A stretch of 64,000 nt of DNA from Bacillus sp. FJAT-29790 (GCF_019039215.1 NZ_JAHNZZ010000001.1:2018341-2082340); one strand, 5' to 3'; counted from the stretch's first letter, positions 37,583 to 47,124 are shown. Numbers and translations: made by a program. Notes: a model not told the origin generated them from the letters alone.

Positions 37583-38560
37583 TTAGGACCTTACAGAAAT
37601 TAATTCTTCAATTTCCTTCACTGTCGGCATAGCCTCTGACGAACTATGTTTGCTTACGACGATAGAGGCTGATGCACTGCCGAATTTTAAAGCGGTTTCA
37701 ATTTCTTTTCCTGTGATCAATGCGTATAAGAAGGCAGAGGCATATGAATCACCCGCACCAAAGGTTTTTAAGACTTTTGAAGGGTAAGCACGACCTTTGA
37801 ATATTTCTCCTGATTTCGTATAGGCAAATGAGCCCTCTACTCCATGTTTGATAACAATTAAATCAGGTGAATGCTTAAACAAAGAATTGATTGTATCTTC
37901 GTTTCGTCCAGCTGATTTATTTTCCAACACATCGAATTCATCGCGAGTACCAATGACAACATCTGCCAGCTCTGCGACAATGGAATAATAAACTGCGGTT
38001 TCTTCAGCCGATTTCCAAGTATACGGACGGTAATCCAACTCAAAAACTACTTTCACGTCATTTTTCCTAGCTAAATTAACTGCTTTTAACACCGCTTCAC
38101 GGGATGGACTTTTTGACAGGGCTGTCCCCGAAACAAGGAGGATTCTTGATTTTTTTATGTAGTCTTCGTTAACTTCAGATGGGGTTAAATAAAGATCTGC
38201 CACATCATCCCGGTACATTAAGATACTGCATTCTTCGGGACTTTTAATCTCTGTAAATGCTAATCCTGTTTTATGGCCCTCTTTATCTATCACCATATTA
38301 GAAGTGTCAATTCCGACACCACGCATATACTGTTCGATAAAGCGGCCATGTTGGTCATCAGAGAGTTTACCAATAAACCCAGCTTTTAATCCTAATTTAG
38401 ATCCACCAATGGCAATATTAGCAGGAGAACCACCTACGTATTTCGAAAACGTCATCGTTTCTTCCATCGGACGGTTGTACTCAGTTGCATTTAAATCAAT
38501 GCAAGCACGGCCAATCGCAATGATGTCGTATTCTCTTTGGGCATTAAATTCATATTTCAT
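37583..38560 (-). CDS. iolC: 5-dehydro-2-deoxygluconokinase
   Basis: PfkB-family kinase phosphorylating 5-dehydro-2-deoxy-D-gluconate; its product is the inducer of IolR. From the ATG at 38558-38560 it has 325 residues, exactly the length of B. subtilis IolC; the frame extends 16 codons further up but without support. PfkB signatures: FSKYVGGSPANIAIGGSKLG (~34-53) and the C-terminal KTFGAGDSYASAFLYAL (~265), whose GAGD holds the catalytic Asp. It lies 30 bp after iolB. Confidence 0.94.
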   Translation of the reverse strand: MKYEFNAQREYDIIAIGRACIDLNATEYNRPMEETMTFSKYVGGSPANIAIGGSKLGLKAGFIGKLSDDQHGRFIEQYMRGVGIDTSNMVIDKEGHKTGLAFTEIKSPEECSILMYRDDVADLYLTPSEVNEDYIKKSRILLVSGTALSKSPSREAVLKAVNLARKNDVKVVFELDYRPYTWKSAEETAVYYSIVAELADVVIGTRDEFDVLENKSAGRNEDTINSLFKHSPDLIVIKHGVEGSFAYTKSGEIFKGRAYPSKVLKTFGAGDSYASAFLYALITGKEIETALKFGSASASIVVSKHSSSEAMPTVKEIEELISVRS

Positions 38561-38589
38561 TTTTGATAACAGCTCCCTCAAACATTTTG

Positions 38590-39405
38590 TTAACGATTTA
38601 ATATCCATTCATGATCAGGGTCGTTGTGGAATTTCCAAATTCTTGTCGGTCCCGCCATCACATTTAAATAATAGGATGTGTAGCCATCAGGAACACCCAC
38701 TGGATGATACCCTACCGGTACAAGAACGACATCACCGTTCTCAACGGTCATTGTTTCATCAAGTGAACGATCATCTGTATAAACGCGTTGGAATACAAAT
38801 CCTTGTCGCGGGTTCATTTCGTGATAATAACTTTCCTCTAAAAATGACTCCTCAGGTAAATTATCCCGATCATGTTTATGCGGCGGATAGCTTGACCAAT
38901 TTCCGCTTTCTGTATAGACTTCAACAACTAGCAAACTATTAGCAGTTGGATCTGAATCGGGTAAAATATTGTGCACTAGTCGTTTATTATTTAGGATTCC
39001 TCTATTTTCGATCCCATTATCTGAAGCTTTAATCAGCTTTGTCGGCAATTGTTTTTCGGAAGGAGAATAGCATAATGCCACTCGAGCTTGGGTCACTGCT
39101 TCTACTTCAAAGGTTCGATCATTTGAGACATAAACACTATCTGTCGGTTTTTTTTCAAAAACGCTCTCACGAGTACCAAGGTTATCGAATCTTTCTTCGT
39201 TAGCCGTTACGTTTATTTTCCCTGTTAACGCTACAATACAGCATTCTCTCTTTACTAACTCTTCTGAATATTTAGAACCTGAAACTAGATCAACGATTTT
39301 AAATCCAACATATTCTAATGGAGAATCTTTTTCCGTCACCTCATGAACAAGAATAACTCCTGGTGAAATTTCACTATCTTTTGGTTTTCGAAGCAATTTA
39401 CTCAT
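38590..39405 (-). CDS. iolB: 5-deoxy-glucuronate isomerase
   Basis: Bicupin metal-dependent isomerase converting 5-deoxy-D-glucuronate to 5-dehydro-2-deoxy-D-gluconate; 271 residues, the family length. The metal motif is YPPHKHDRD (~170-178) with two histidines, followed by EESYYHEMNPRQGFVFQRVY (Glu and His ligands) and VPVGYHPVG (last His). The ATG start follows GTGAGGT. A cre site (39443-39457) and a long hairpin separate it from iolA, so expression of iolA and iolB may differ. Confidence 0.95.
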   Translation of the reverse strand: MSKLLRKPKDSEISPGVILVHEVTEKDSPLEYVGFKIVDLVSGSKYSEELVKRECCIVALTGKINVTANEERFDNLGTRESVFEKKPTDSVYVSNDRTFEVEAVTQARVALCYSPSEKQLPTKLIKASDNGIENRGILNNKRLVHNILPDSDPTANSLLVVEVYTESGNWSSYPPHKHDRDNLPEESFLEESYYHEMNPRQGFVFQRVYTDDRSLDETMTVENGDVVLVPVGYHPVGVPDGYTSYYLNVMAGPTRIWKFHNDPDHEWILNR

Positions 39406-39442
39406 ATGATTACCTCACATTTTCTTCATTCTAATACGAATC

Positions 39443-39457
39443 TGATTTCGCTTACAT
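39443..39457 (-). promoter_or_regulatory. cre site between iolA and iolB
   Basis: On the minus strand ATGTAAGCGAAATCA fits WTGNAANCGNWNNCW at every position. It lies 38 bp upstream of the iolB start, placing CcpA inside the operon as in B. subtilis iol, where an internal cre in iolB is known. Confidence 0.7.
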
Positions 39458-39475
39458 TATTGAAAAGAAGGAAAT

Positions 39476-39547
39476 GAACAGAGAAGAGTCGATTATTCCT
39501 TTTAATCATTTATCTAAAAACATCAATAAATGATACTCTCTCTGTTC
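39476..39547 (-). other. Nested hairpin in the iolA-iolB spacer
   Basis: Outer stem GAACAGAGAAGAGT (39476-39489) with ACTCTCTCTGTTC (39535-39547), one bulge; inner perfect 9-bp stem ATCATTTAT (39505-39513) with ATAAATGAT (39526-39534). No T run follows, so RNA processing or stabilisation is more likely than termination. Confidence 0.55.
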
Positions 39548-39599
39548 CAATCTTATTTCCTTTCATTTCTCTTAACCTAAAAAGTTTCAGTCGTTTTTA

Positions 39600-41075
39600 T
39601 TATTCGAAAGATGGTGCTTTATAGCGTGCTGTGACAACTTTTTTACGAGTATAGAAGTCAACACTGTCCTTTCCGTTAGCGTGTAAAGTACCAAAGAATG
39701 ATGACTTCCATCCTGAGAACGGGAAGAATGCCATTGGGGCTGGTACACCTAGATTAACTCCCAGCATTCCCGCATCAATATTTTCACGGAAGTAACGGAT
39801 TGAAGGAGCATCTGAAGTGAAAATACATGCGCCATTAGCAAATTCTGAACGATTGGCTGTTTCTACGGCTTCTTTTAAATTTTTTACACGCATGATAGAC
39901 AATACTGGAGCGAATATTTCATCTTTCCAAATCGTCATTTCAGTTGTAACACCATCGAAAATAGTTGGACCTACGAAATATCCTTCATCTAATTGATGTT
40001 TGCGGCCATCAACAAGAAGTTCTGCTCCTTCTTCAATTCCTTTTTCGATATAATTAAGCGTACGTTTTTGATTTTCTTCTCTGATAACCGGTCCTAAGAA
40101 TACACCATCATCTAGACCATTACCTATTTTAATATTTTCCGTTTTCTCAATTAGTTTTGCTAAAAACGCATCAGCAATCCCTTCTTCTACCGTTATGACA
40201 GAGGATGCCATACAACGTTCTCCAGCTGAGCCAAATGCTGAACCAATAATGTTAGTCGCTGCGTCTTCTAAATCAGCATCATTTAAGACGACAACATGGT
40301 TTTTAGCACCACCTAAAACTTGGACACGTTTTAAATTCTCGCTAGCTCTCTTGTAAACATATTCTCCAACAGGTTTAGAGCCGACAAATGAAATCGCTTT
40401 AACTTCAGGGTGATCTAAAATACCGTTAACGACATCATGTGCACCATGAACTACGTTGAATACACCTTTTGGAAGTCCGGCTTCTGTAAATAATTCTGCT
40501 AATTTCTCAGTTAATAATGGTGTTCTTTCAGATGGTTTCATAATAAATGTATTACCTAATGCGATTGCCATTGGGAACATCCAGCACGGCACCATCATTG
40601 GGAAGTTAAAAGGGGCAATTCCTCCAACGATACCAATTGGATAACGATAGTTTGTAGCTTCAACATCTGTTGCAATGTTAGCTAGGGAATCTCCCATCAT
40701 TAATGTCGGCGCACCAGCAGCAAATTCTACATTTTCAATTCCGCGTCCAACTTCTCCTCTAGCTTCCGTAAGGTTTTTTCCATTTTCAATTGTGATTAAC
40801 CGAGCTAATTCTTCACTATGTTTAATTAACAATTGATGAAAATTAAATAATACTCTTGCACGCTTTTGAACTGGCTCATTTTTCCACTTTGCAAATGCTT
40901 TTGCCGCAACCTCCACAGCGTACTCCACATCTTCTTTTGTTGAAAGCGGAACTTGAGCAATAACTTCTTTTGTTGCTGGATTATAGACATTTTCATATTG
41001 CGTCGTTTTACTCTCAACCCATTCACCATTTATGTAGTTTTTAATTTTTTTTACTTGTGTTAATACTTCAGACAT
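39600..41075 (-). CDS. iolA: Methylmalonate-semialdehyde dehydrogenase (CoA-acylating)
   Basis: Oxidises malonate semialdehyde from IolJ to acetyl-CoA and CO2 with NAD+ and CoA; 491 residues. The ALDH fold shows [19 protein letters not shown] with the cofactor site, [15 protein letters not shown] (~253), the catalytic Cys in AGERCMASS (~285) and [12 protein letters not shown]. The start follows AAAGGAGG. First gene of the iol transcript. A paralogue lies at 53932-55431. Confidence 0.95.
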   Translation of the reverse strand: MSEVLTQVKKIKNYINGEWVESKTTQYENVYNPATKEVIAQVPLSTKEDVEYAVEVAAKAFAKWKNEPVQKRARVLFNFHQLLIKHSEELARLITIENGKNLTEARGEVGRGIENVEFAAGAPTLMMGDSLANIATDVEATNYRYPIGIVGGIAPFNFPMMVPCWMFPMAIALGNTFIMKPSERTPLLTEKLAELFTEAGLPKGVFNVVHGAHDVVNGILDHPEVKAISFVGSKPVGEYVYKRASENLKRVQVLGGAKNHVVVLNDADLEDAATNIIGSAFGSAGERCMASSVITVEEGIADAFLAKLIEKTENIKIGNGLDDGVFLGPVIREENQKRTLNYIEKGIEEGAELLVDGRKHQLDEGYFVGPTIFDGVTTEMTIWKDEIFAPVLSIMRVKNLKEAVETANRSEFANGACIFTSDAPSIRYFRENIDAGMLGVNLGVPAPMAFFPFSGWKSSFFGTLHANGKDSVDFYTRKKVVTARYKAPSFE

Positions 41076-41277
41076 GTTTTCGTCCTCCTTTAAATTTGCC
41101 TAGGCACAGATAATATGATTTATTTACTTGATTTTAACTCCTAATAATTGGGTTACACGTTAATTATTGTTACCTTCTTCGCAATGGGTCTGTTGGTTTC
41201 AAAAATGATATCGATTAAATAGTGGAATTTCGCTTTACTTTCACCAACACTTTTACAATTCTCACCTCTTTTTATAT

Positions 41278-41320
41278 CATTTTTGTTATGTTTTGGTTAA
41301 ATGTTGGTTATGTTTGATTA
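41278..41320 (-). promoter_or_regulatory. IolR-type tandem operator at the iol promoter
   Basis: On the minus strand four units in 10-11-bp register: TAATCAAACA, TAACCAACATT, TAACCAAAACA and TAACAAAAATG. They resemble the tandem 11-mer WRAYCAADARD bound by B. subtilis IolR and cover the predicted transcription start. Confidence 0.65.
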
Positions 41321-41321
41321 C

Positions 41322-41350
41322 ATAATAAAACTAAAAACGCTTACAGTCAA
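41322..41350 (-). promoter_or_regulatory. Sigma-A promoter of the iol operon with cre-like spacer
   Basis: TTGACT, 17 bp, TATTAT. The spacer and -35 edge read CTGTAAGCGTTTTTAG, a cre with one or two mismatches, so CcpA bound there would exclude RNA polymerase. Confidence 0.85.
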
Positions 41351-41448
41351 TATATTTTAATAATTTATTTTTATCTGAATTATAAATCTTATAATAAAGG
41401 TCATAATTAATATGGTGTCTTTCACTCAGATGTCCTCACAAAATTGAA

Positions 41449-41476
41449 AGACAGAGGGTTGAAAAACCCTCTGTCT
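41449..41476. terminator. Strong hairpin terminator
   Basis: AGACAGAGGGTT, loop GAAA, AACCCTCTGTCT: a perfect 12-bp stem. T-rich sequence follows on the minus strand (TTCAATTTT) and CTTT on the plus strand. It separates the sigma-54 activator region from the iol promoter. Confidence 0.75.
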
Positions 41477-41657
41477 CTTTAGAAAATACGGAATTATTAA
41501 ATTTGAGACTATGAATCTTTTTTTTAATATAAAAAGGGACAAAATATGGCAGTTTTTTTGAGTGTGAATTTTTAGAAATCCGAACGGATATTAGATCAAT
41601 AGAGTAGACTTCATTTTTTCAGGTAATATCCTCTACCTCACTTTTTCTTAGTAGTCT

Positions 41658-41697
41658 CTTCATTCAAGTACAGAATACATTCTGTACTTAAATGAAG
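41658..41697. repeat. Long near-perfect palindrome
   Basis: A 19-bp arm on each side of a 2-base centre with a single mismatch; the arms contain AAGTACAGAAT and ATTCTGTACTT. No T run follows on either strand. Confidence 0.6.
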
Positions 41698-42061
41698 GGG
41701 CTAAGTTATTGGCGAACCCCATTATCAAGGCACGTTTTTTTAAAAAAGTGGACATCATACAAAATTGATGCCTCTCTTTCGTAAGCCTAGGTTGCTCACG
41801 CGGGTAGAAAAAGGTCATAACCAATTTTCGAGATCGATTCTGCTTGTGTTTGCTCGGCAGATCCGGATGTCATCCACCATCGCCATTCATTCTATCCTAG
41901 TCCTTGAGTACAGATTTTTTTAAGCCGTGATAACTTTATTGTTAACCGGCCGAATTTAGCGTAGAGATTTTCCAATGGTCCAAAATCATATGCCTTTAGC
42001 TATTTTTTCAACCGAGGCATTTATTTAAGAAAAACTTTCTACCATTGGCATTGGTTTTCAT

Positions 42062-43876
42062 TTAATAGATATTTTTTAAATAGACATGATCATTCAGTAG
42101 ATCATGTTCTTCAAGTTTTCTATATAAAGTAGCAAGGCTAATATTTAATTGAACTGCTATTTGTTTTTTCGCTTTAACCGAATGGCCATATTTACTTAGC
42201 ATATTTTGAAGAATTTCCTTTTCATGGAGACTGAGCATAGCTTTTAAAGAAGGATATTCAGAGGAATAATCCTTTTTTTCTAACATTCGTAAAGGAAGAC
42301 TCTGAGCTGTAATACGATCCGTTTGTTCCATGTTTACGGCGTACTCGACAGCATTTTCCAATTCGCGTACATTTCCCGGCCAGCGATATTTTTGAAACAT
42401 TTCGATCACCTTTGGTTCAAACCCATAAATTTCTTTATTCAATGAATTTGTATGCTCGGATAAAAAATGGTTCATTAAAATTGGAATGTCTATCTGCCTT
42501 TCTCGCAATGGTGGCAGGTTTAGCGGGATAACATTTAAACGAAAATACAAATCAGCTCGGAACTCCCCTTCATGTACCATTTTCTCTAAGTTTTGATTCG
42601 TTGCTGCAATCACTTTAATATCAATTGGGATAAGACTGCTGCTGCCTACTCGTTCTACTTTTTTATGTTGTAAAACATGTAAAAGCTTTACTTGCAAGTG
42701 AAAAGGAAGGTCACCAATCTCATCTAAAAAAATGGTTCCTCCATCTGCCATCTCAAACTTACCGATTTTCCCTTCTTTATTGGCACCCGTAAACGCTCCT
42801 TTTACATAGCCGAACAATTCACTTTCAAGAAGAGTTTCAGGGATCGATCCGCAATTAACGGAAATAAAGGGGCCTGAGGCTCTTTTACTGGCATTGTGAA
42901 TCGCCATAGCAAATACCCCTTTTCCCGTACCGCTTTCACCAGTTAGCATAATGCTTGAATTACTATTACTTACTTTCAGGGCCTGATACTTTAAACCTTT
43001 TATAATATTGCTTACACCTTTTACCTCGGAGAAAGATAAATCCTGTTCACTTGACGTTAAAGAATAAGCCAGCTTTCTAACGTCAGACATTTTACGAATA
43101 GAAGCAACGGCTCCATATACTTGGCTTTGGTTGGAAATAGGGGTGGCTGTTACAATGAAGTGGAAATGTTGTTTTGAAGTTTGGTAGATTTCTTCTTTCT
43201 CTGAATATCCTTTGCCTGTTTTTAAAATAGACAACATCGGTGATCCTGGCAAAATCTTTTCGAGTGGCCTCCCAATAATATTTTGTTTATCTTCATTAAG
43301 CAGCATTTCAACCGTGTGATTACAATGTGTAATCATACCATTTTTGTCGATAGCGAGAATACCATCTTGTATCGATTCAACAATTGTATTCAATTTATTT
43401 TTCGTTAACAGCAATTGTTTGGTCGTTTCCATTTCAGCCACTTTTCCAGTGATTAGTTCAGACATACGCCATAAGAAATTTAACATTTGCTTTTTGTTCT
43501 CAATAAGCCTGTTATGTTGTTCTTGATCAAAAGCCAAGAGTCCAATCACTCCAATTGCTTTCTCTTTATAAAGGATTGGACAACAAATTTCAGCTACTTC
43601 TTTCCGCTCACCTGTAAGTACGAGTGGATCATACATCGGATCATTCTGTGCATCCTCTACCACAAATGCTTGTTTGGTTGAGAGTATCCGCCCATATAAA
43701 TAACCAGCCTCTTTTTTTCCGCCTTCTTCTTTCGTATTTATTCTATTCCTGCATTCACCTGTCCCAGCCATGACGGTCAGAGTCTCATCTACTATTTCTG
43801 TTTCAACTTTTAATGCTGTCGAAATTACATCTGCCACCTGTTGCACCAATTCTTGTATTCCCTTCAAAAATGTCAT
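42062..43876 (-). CDS. Sigma-54-dependent transcriptional activator (GAF-PAS-AAA-Fis)
   Basis: Enhancer-binding protein of 604 residues that would remodel sigma-54 RNA polymerase. N-terminal GAF-type sensor (~10-140), PAS domain (~160-260; ILAIDKNGMITHCNHTVEM), AAA+ domain (~285-520) with Walker A GESGTGKG, the sigma-54 contact loop GAFTGA, Walker B GGTIFLDEIGDL and the arginine-finger region, then a Fis-type helix-turn-helix at the C-terminus (AVQLNISLATLYRKL). No receiver domain, so it senses a ligand directly. RBS GGAGGAGTGA. The two TGGCAY-N5-NTGCA promoters at 50305 and 53124 are its likely targets. Confidence 0.93.
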   Translation of the reverse strand: MTFLKGIQELVQQVADVISTALKVETEIVDETLTVMAGTGECRNRINTKEEGGKKEAGYLYGRILSTKQAFVVEDAQNDPMYDPLVLTGERKEVAEICCPILYKEKAIGVIGLLAFDQEQHNRLIENKKQMLNFLWRMSELITGKVAEMETTKQLLLTKNKLNTIVESIQDGILAIDKNGMITHCNHTVEMLLNEDKQNIIGRPLEKILPGSPMLSILKTGKGYSEKEEIYQTSKQHFHFIVTATPISNQSQVYGAVASIRKMSDVRKLAYSLTSSEQDLSFSEVKGVSNIIKGLKYQALKVSNSNSSIMLTGESGTGKGVFAMAIHNASKRASGPFISVNCGSIPETLLESELFGYVKGAFTGANKEGKIGKFEMADGGTIFLDEIGDLPFHLQVKLLHVLQHKKVERVGSSSLIPIDIKVIAATNQNLEKMVHEGEFRADLYFRLNVIPLNLPPLRERQIDIPILMNHFLSEHTNSLNKEIYGFEPKVIEMFQKYRWPGNVRELENAVEYAVNMEQTDRITAQSLPLRMLEKKDYSSEYPSLKAMLSLHEKEILQNMLSKYGHSVKAKKQIAVQLNISLATLYRKLEEHDLLNDHVYLKNIY

Positions 43877-44185
43877 GCGTTCACTCCTCCTTCTTTAGAA
43901 CTATATGTAACTTATTTCTATTTTCTTTTTAAAAACCCTTTAATTAAACGAATCTTCTATGTATTTATTAAGTAATGATGCATTTAATTACTTAGCAGTC
44001 CCAAACCACTAATGAAAAAAAATCCTTTATAATGGAAAGACAGGCTGTCTCCTGTTCAATTCCATTATAAAGGATTATATTAATGGACAAGAATGCGCTA
44101 ACTTTTTATCAGTAAATAGGTTTCTTCTAATCTAAAAGTCTATTGAAATATCATGTTTCAGGACATAAAAATCGCTGTTGCAATC
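43877..44185. other. Intergenic region upstream of the sigma-54 activator
   Basis: About 310 bp containing the strong terminator at 44013-44076 and AT-rich sequence that should hold the activator promoter. I could not assign a confident -35/-10 pair. Confidence 0.4.
44013..44076 (-). terminator. Strong rho-independent terminator of the GNAT/nitrilase-like gene
   Basis: A perfect 17-bp stem, AATCCTTTATAATGGAA (44021-44037) with TTCCATTATAAAGGATT (44060-44076), followed on the minus strand by a run of eight T. The loop holds a second palindrome, AGACAGGCTGTCT. Confidence 0.9.
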
Positions 44186-45748
44186 TTAAATTGGTTCTGT
44201 CGCTAGTAAATCCATTTTTTGATTTTCCATATGATAAAATTCCGACCTTCTATCTTTAAGTGGCGTTACTGAACCAATATTCCGATTTCTTCTCAATATC
44301 TCTAAGTCCACTTCTCCAACAATGATCGTTTCGATATTCGAATTACACTCTCCAACAATTCCTTTTTCGGGGAATGTAAAATCACATGGTGAAAAAATAC
44401 CTGATTGAGCATACTGAACATCCATATGTGGAACATGTGTCAAATTCCCAGCCGTTCCAGCGATTACTGTATATACTTGATTTTCAATGGCCCTAGCTTG
44501 CGAACAATATCTTATCCTTAAATAGCCCTGCTGATCTTCCGTTGAAAACGGTGTAAAGATAATTTGTGCCCCCTTATCGACAGCAATGCGAGCAAGTTCC
44601 GGGAATAAAATATCATAGCTAATGAGCATAGAAATTTTTCCACAATCGGTGTCAAAGACATTGACCTCATTCCCCGGCTGTATCCCCCACCATTTTCGGT
44701 CATCTGCTGGAATGTGAATTTGACGCTGCCTGTCAATCGTACCGTCCCTCCGGAAAAGATAGGCAATATTATATATTGATTGGTTTTCCTCAACGAAATG
44801 GGAACCAGCAATAATATTCACATTATACTTTATGGCTAACTCCGTGAATTTCTTCAAGTATTGTTCCGTAAAGCTCGTCAACTTTTTCACTTGGAGACTA
44901 GGGATGTCTTCTCCGAGAAATGATAAAAGCTGCATAGTGAATGTTTCCGGAAAAACGACAAAATCAGATCTAAAATTAGCACTCGCATCAATAAAATATT
45001 CACATTGATTGGCGAAATCAGAAAATGAATCTATTTGTTTCATCATGTACTGCACAACTGAAATCCTTACCGGGAAAGCTCTCTTATAATGATGCCTTGC
45101 GTTCGGCAAATAATCCACGTTATACCATTCCATTAATGTGGCATGTTTAAGAGAAGCAGTATCATCCGATAAGTAATTGGAATTTACCCGTTTTAATACA
45201 AAGCCATTCATCATTTGAAAGGTTAAAACTGGGTCATAAAGATTTTGCTTAATGACTTCATCTACATATTCCCTTGCAGATAATTTATCAGAGTACTTAT
45301 TATAATTAGGAATCCGTCCACCAATAATAATGCTCTTTAAATTCCTCTCCTGGCAAAATTGTTTTCTCGCTTTATATAGCCGTTGTCCTATTTTCATACC
45401 TCGAAAATCCGGATGAACAGCTACATCGATTCCATAGAGATTCAATCCGTTTGGGTCATGATTTCTAATTAATCCATTATCTGTTATTTCATCGTAACTA
45501 TGGTCATCATCGTATTCATCAAAATCAACAATCAGGCTTGAACATGAACCAATAATTTTTCCGCCGTATTCGACACAAAACTGACCTTCAGGGAAGATTT
45601 TTAAATGGCTTTCTAAATGCTCAATCTCCCATGTTTCCATATTCGGGAATGCAAGTTTAGATAATTCAATGATTTCATTTAAATCTTCTGGTCTTATATT
45701 TCGAACAATTATTTTTTTATCAATGTTTAATGGTTCATTATTTGACAT
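44186..45748 (-). CDS. GNAT acetyltransferase / carbon-nitrogen hydrolase fusion (YhcX-like), nitrilase site altered
   Basis: Two-domain protein of 520 residues, the length and order of the YhcX class. Residues ~12-210 are a GNAT domain (GIDVAVHPDFRGMKIGQRLY is the acetyl-CoA-binding block). Residues ~230-490 are a nitrilase-superfamily domain. Its catalytic Glu is present in FVVFPETF (~262), but the usual Lys position reads RQRQIH (Gln, codon CAA) and the usual Cys position reads LISYDILFPE (Ser, codon AGC). Two of three catalytic residues are thus replaced, so hydrolase activity is doubtful. It lies between the pot genes and the sigma-54 activator and is separated from potD by a MITE-like repeat. 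Confidence 0.85.
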   Translation of the reverse strand: MSNNEPLNIDKKIIVRNIRPEDLNEIIELSKLAFPNMETWEIEHLESHLKIFPEGQFCVEYGGKIIGSCSSLIVDFDEYDDDHSYDEITDNGLIRNHDPNGLNLYGIDVAVHPDFRGMKIGQRLYKARKQFCQERNLKSIIIGGRIPNYNKYSDKLSAREYVDEVIKQNLYDPVLTFQMMNGFVLKRVNSNYLSDDTASLKHATLMEWYNVDYLPNARHHYKRAFPVRISVVQYMMKQIDSFSDFANQCEYFIDASANFRSDFVVFPETFTMQLLSFLGEDIPSLQVKKLTSFTEQYLKKFTELAIKYNVNIIAGSHFVEENQSIYNIAYLFRRDGTIDRQRQIHIPADDRKWWGIQPGNEVNVFDTDCGKISMLISYDILFPELARIAVDKGAQIIFTPFSTEDQQGYLRIRYCSQARAIENQVYTVIAGTAGNLTHVPHMDVQYAQSGIFSPCDFTFPEKGIVGECNSNIETIIVGEVDLEILRRNRNIGSVTPLKDRRSEFYHMENQKMDLLATEPI

Positions 45749-45799
45749 AAAGGCCAGTCCTTCCTTTGTCTCATTTGATTATTATTTTATTTTATTGTT

Positions 45800-46028
45800 G
45801 GCTGTTTTCGTAACTTTTGTTACTATTTAATCAAAAAGAGGTCTAGTGGTCTAGTTGATTTCCGCTCCAGGATGCTCGCTTTCCGCGGGGCGGGCGGTGA
45901 GCCTCCTCGGCGCCTTGCGCCTGTGGGGTCTCACCTGTCCCGCTGCTCCCGTAGGAGTCTCGCACCCTTCCGCTCCAATCAACGTCATACAAAATCTATT
46001 TAAAAACAACAATCATTTAGTAAAAAAC
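45800..46028 (+). repeat. MITE-like repeat, copy 2
   Basis: Left end GGCTGTTTTCGTAA, a 130-bp GC-rich core (45854-45983) that starts GTTGATTTCCGCTCCAGG and ends CCGCTCCAATCAAC, and a degenerate right end (AATCATTTAGTAAAAAAC) adjoining the potD stop codon. Core ends are inverted repeats of each other. Same orientation as copy 3. Confidence 0.85.
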
Positions 46029-47084
46029 TTATTGCTTGATTTCCGCCCAGACCCTGTCATAGATTACAGTGGACTCTCCAACATCTACTGCATGAATGCC
46101 TCTTTTAACTTCTTCCTCTGGAATTTCGACTTCTTTTCGTACATTCTCAGGCAAAAGCTTTAATGCTTCGATGTTTGGATTCGCATATGGATAATCCATC
46201 ACAATCTCTTTGCTTACTTCAGGGCGGAGAATATAATCAATAAATATCAACGCATTATCCTTATGCTTCGCTCCTTTAGGAATAACAAAGTTATCCTGCC
46301 ATAAACTCATATATTCCTCTGGATAGATTTTCTTTATTGCCTTGTTTTCCCGAATGGCCAAACTCGCTTCAGCCCCGAAGACAATTCCGCCTTTTACCTC
46401 CCCACTAGCCAATAGTGCTTTGGCATTATCGCCATCATACATTTTAATATTTGGTTTTAATTTCTTTAACCATTCACCAGCTTCTATAATTTCTTTTTCG
46501 TTTACACTATTAGGAGAATAACCTAATACGGCTAAAGCTGCTCCAAGCATTGATCTTGGATCATCAAGAACTACTAAACTATTTTTAAATTCAGGATCAA
46601 GTAAATCTTCGAAAGAGGTGACTTCCTTTTTCACGAGATCTGTGTTCATGACAATAAGCTCTTCTCCCCATAAATAAGGAATTGAATATTTATCATCCGG
46701 ATCAGCATCTTTACCTAAGAACTCCTCGCCAATATTCTTGATATTAGGGATATTTTGCTTTCCAATTTCTTCGACAAAACCTTCTTTTACTAGCACATCA
46801 ACGTAATAAAGGGAGGCAACAGCAAGGTCATATTGTCCTTTTCCAGCGCTTAATTTTGCGAACATTTCTTCATTTGAAGAATACGTACCGTAATTCACTT
46901 TAATACCTGTTTCTTTTTCGAAATCTTCAATTACTTTTTCAGGCAAGTATTCTGCCCAGTTAAATATATTTAGCACTTTTTCATTCGAATCTCCTGCTGT
47001 CGATTTACCTCCACAACCGCTTATAATAACGGACGTTAACAACAACACTGCAAATAGTAATCTGAATCTACCTTGAACCCTCAA
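46029..47084 (-). CDS. potD: Spermidine/putrescine-binding lipoprotein
   Basis: Extracellular polyamine-binding component of the PotABCD importer; 351 residues. Lipobox VIISGC at ~19-24 after a basic MRVQGRFR start. Mature domain of the PotD/PotF type: LNIFNWAEYLPEKVIEDFEKE, YDLAVASLYYVD, IPYLWGEELIVMN, DDPRSMLGAALAVLGYSPN and DNFVIPKGAKHKDNALIFIDYIL. The TTG start follows AGGAGGGGAGC. It is flanked on both sides by direct copies of the same MITE-like repeat, and copy 3 separates it from potC, so its expression may not simply follow that of potABC. Confidence 0.92.
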   Translation of the reverse strand: MRVQGRFRLLFAVLLLTSVIISGCGGKSTAGDSNEKVLNIFNWAEYLPEKVIEDFEKETGIKVNYGTYSSNEEMFAKLSAGKGQYDLAVASLYYVDVLVKEGFVEEIGKQNIPNIKNIGEEFLGKDADPDDKYSIPYLWGEELIVMNTDLVKKEVTSFEDLLDPEFKNSLVVLDDPRSMLGAALAVLGYSPNSVNEKEIIEAGEWLKKLKPNIKMYDGDNAKALLASGEVKGGIVFGAEASLAIRENKAIKKIYPEEYMSLWQDNFVIPKGAKHKDNALIFIDYILRPEVSKEIVMDYPYANPNIEALKLLPENVRKEVEIPEEEVKRGIHAVDVGESTVIYDRVWAEIKQ

Positions 47085-47124
47085 AAGCTCCCCTCCTAAA
47101 TTTGCATATTTCTATCAAAAAATT

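Larger units (their letters stand above)
41076..41350 (-). promoter_or_regulatory. iol operon leader and promoter region
   Basis: The transcript start is predicted near 41315, giving a leader of ~240 bases. It contains AAAAAGAGGTGAG (about 41266-41278), a Shine-Dalgarno-like sequence followed only by a TTG that stops after one codon, similar to the stranded sites in the als and transporter leaders. Confidence 0.5.
41351..42061. other. 700-bp region without genes
   Basis: Apart from the terminator-like hairpin (41449-41476) and the long palindrome (41658-41697), I see no reading frame with support on either strand. The part from 41700 to 42050 looks like decayed sequence; its origin could not be identified. 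Confidence 0.5.

Noticed and set aside
38304..38942. A 212-codon plus-strand frame opposite iolC and iolB
   Set aside because: It spans two conserved genes on the other strand and has no initiation signal.
45855..46163. A 102-codon plus-strand frame through the repeat and the end of potD
   Set aside because: It is created by the GC-rich MITE core plus the antisense of potD; no ribosome-binding site.
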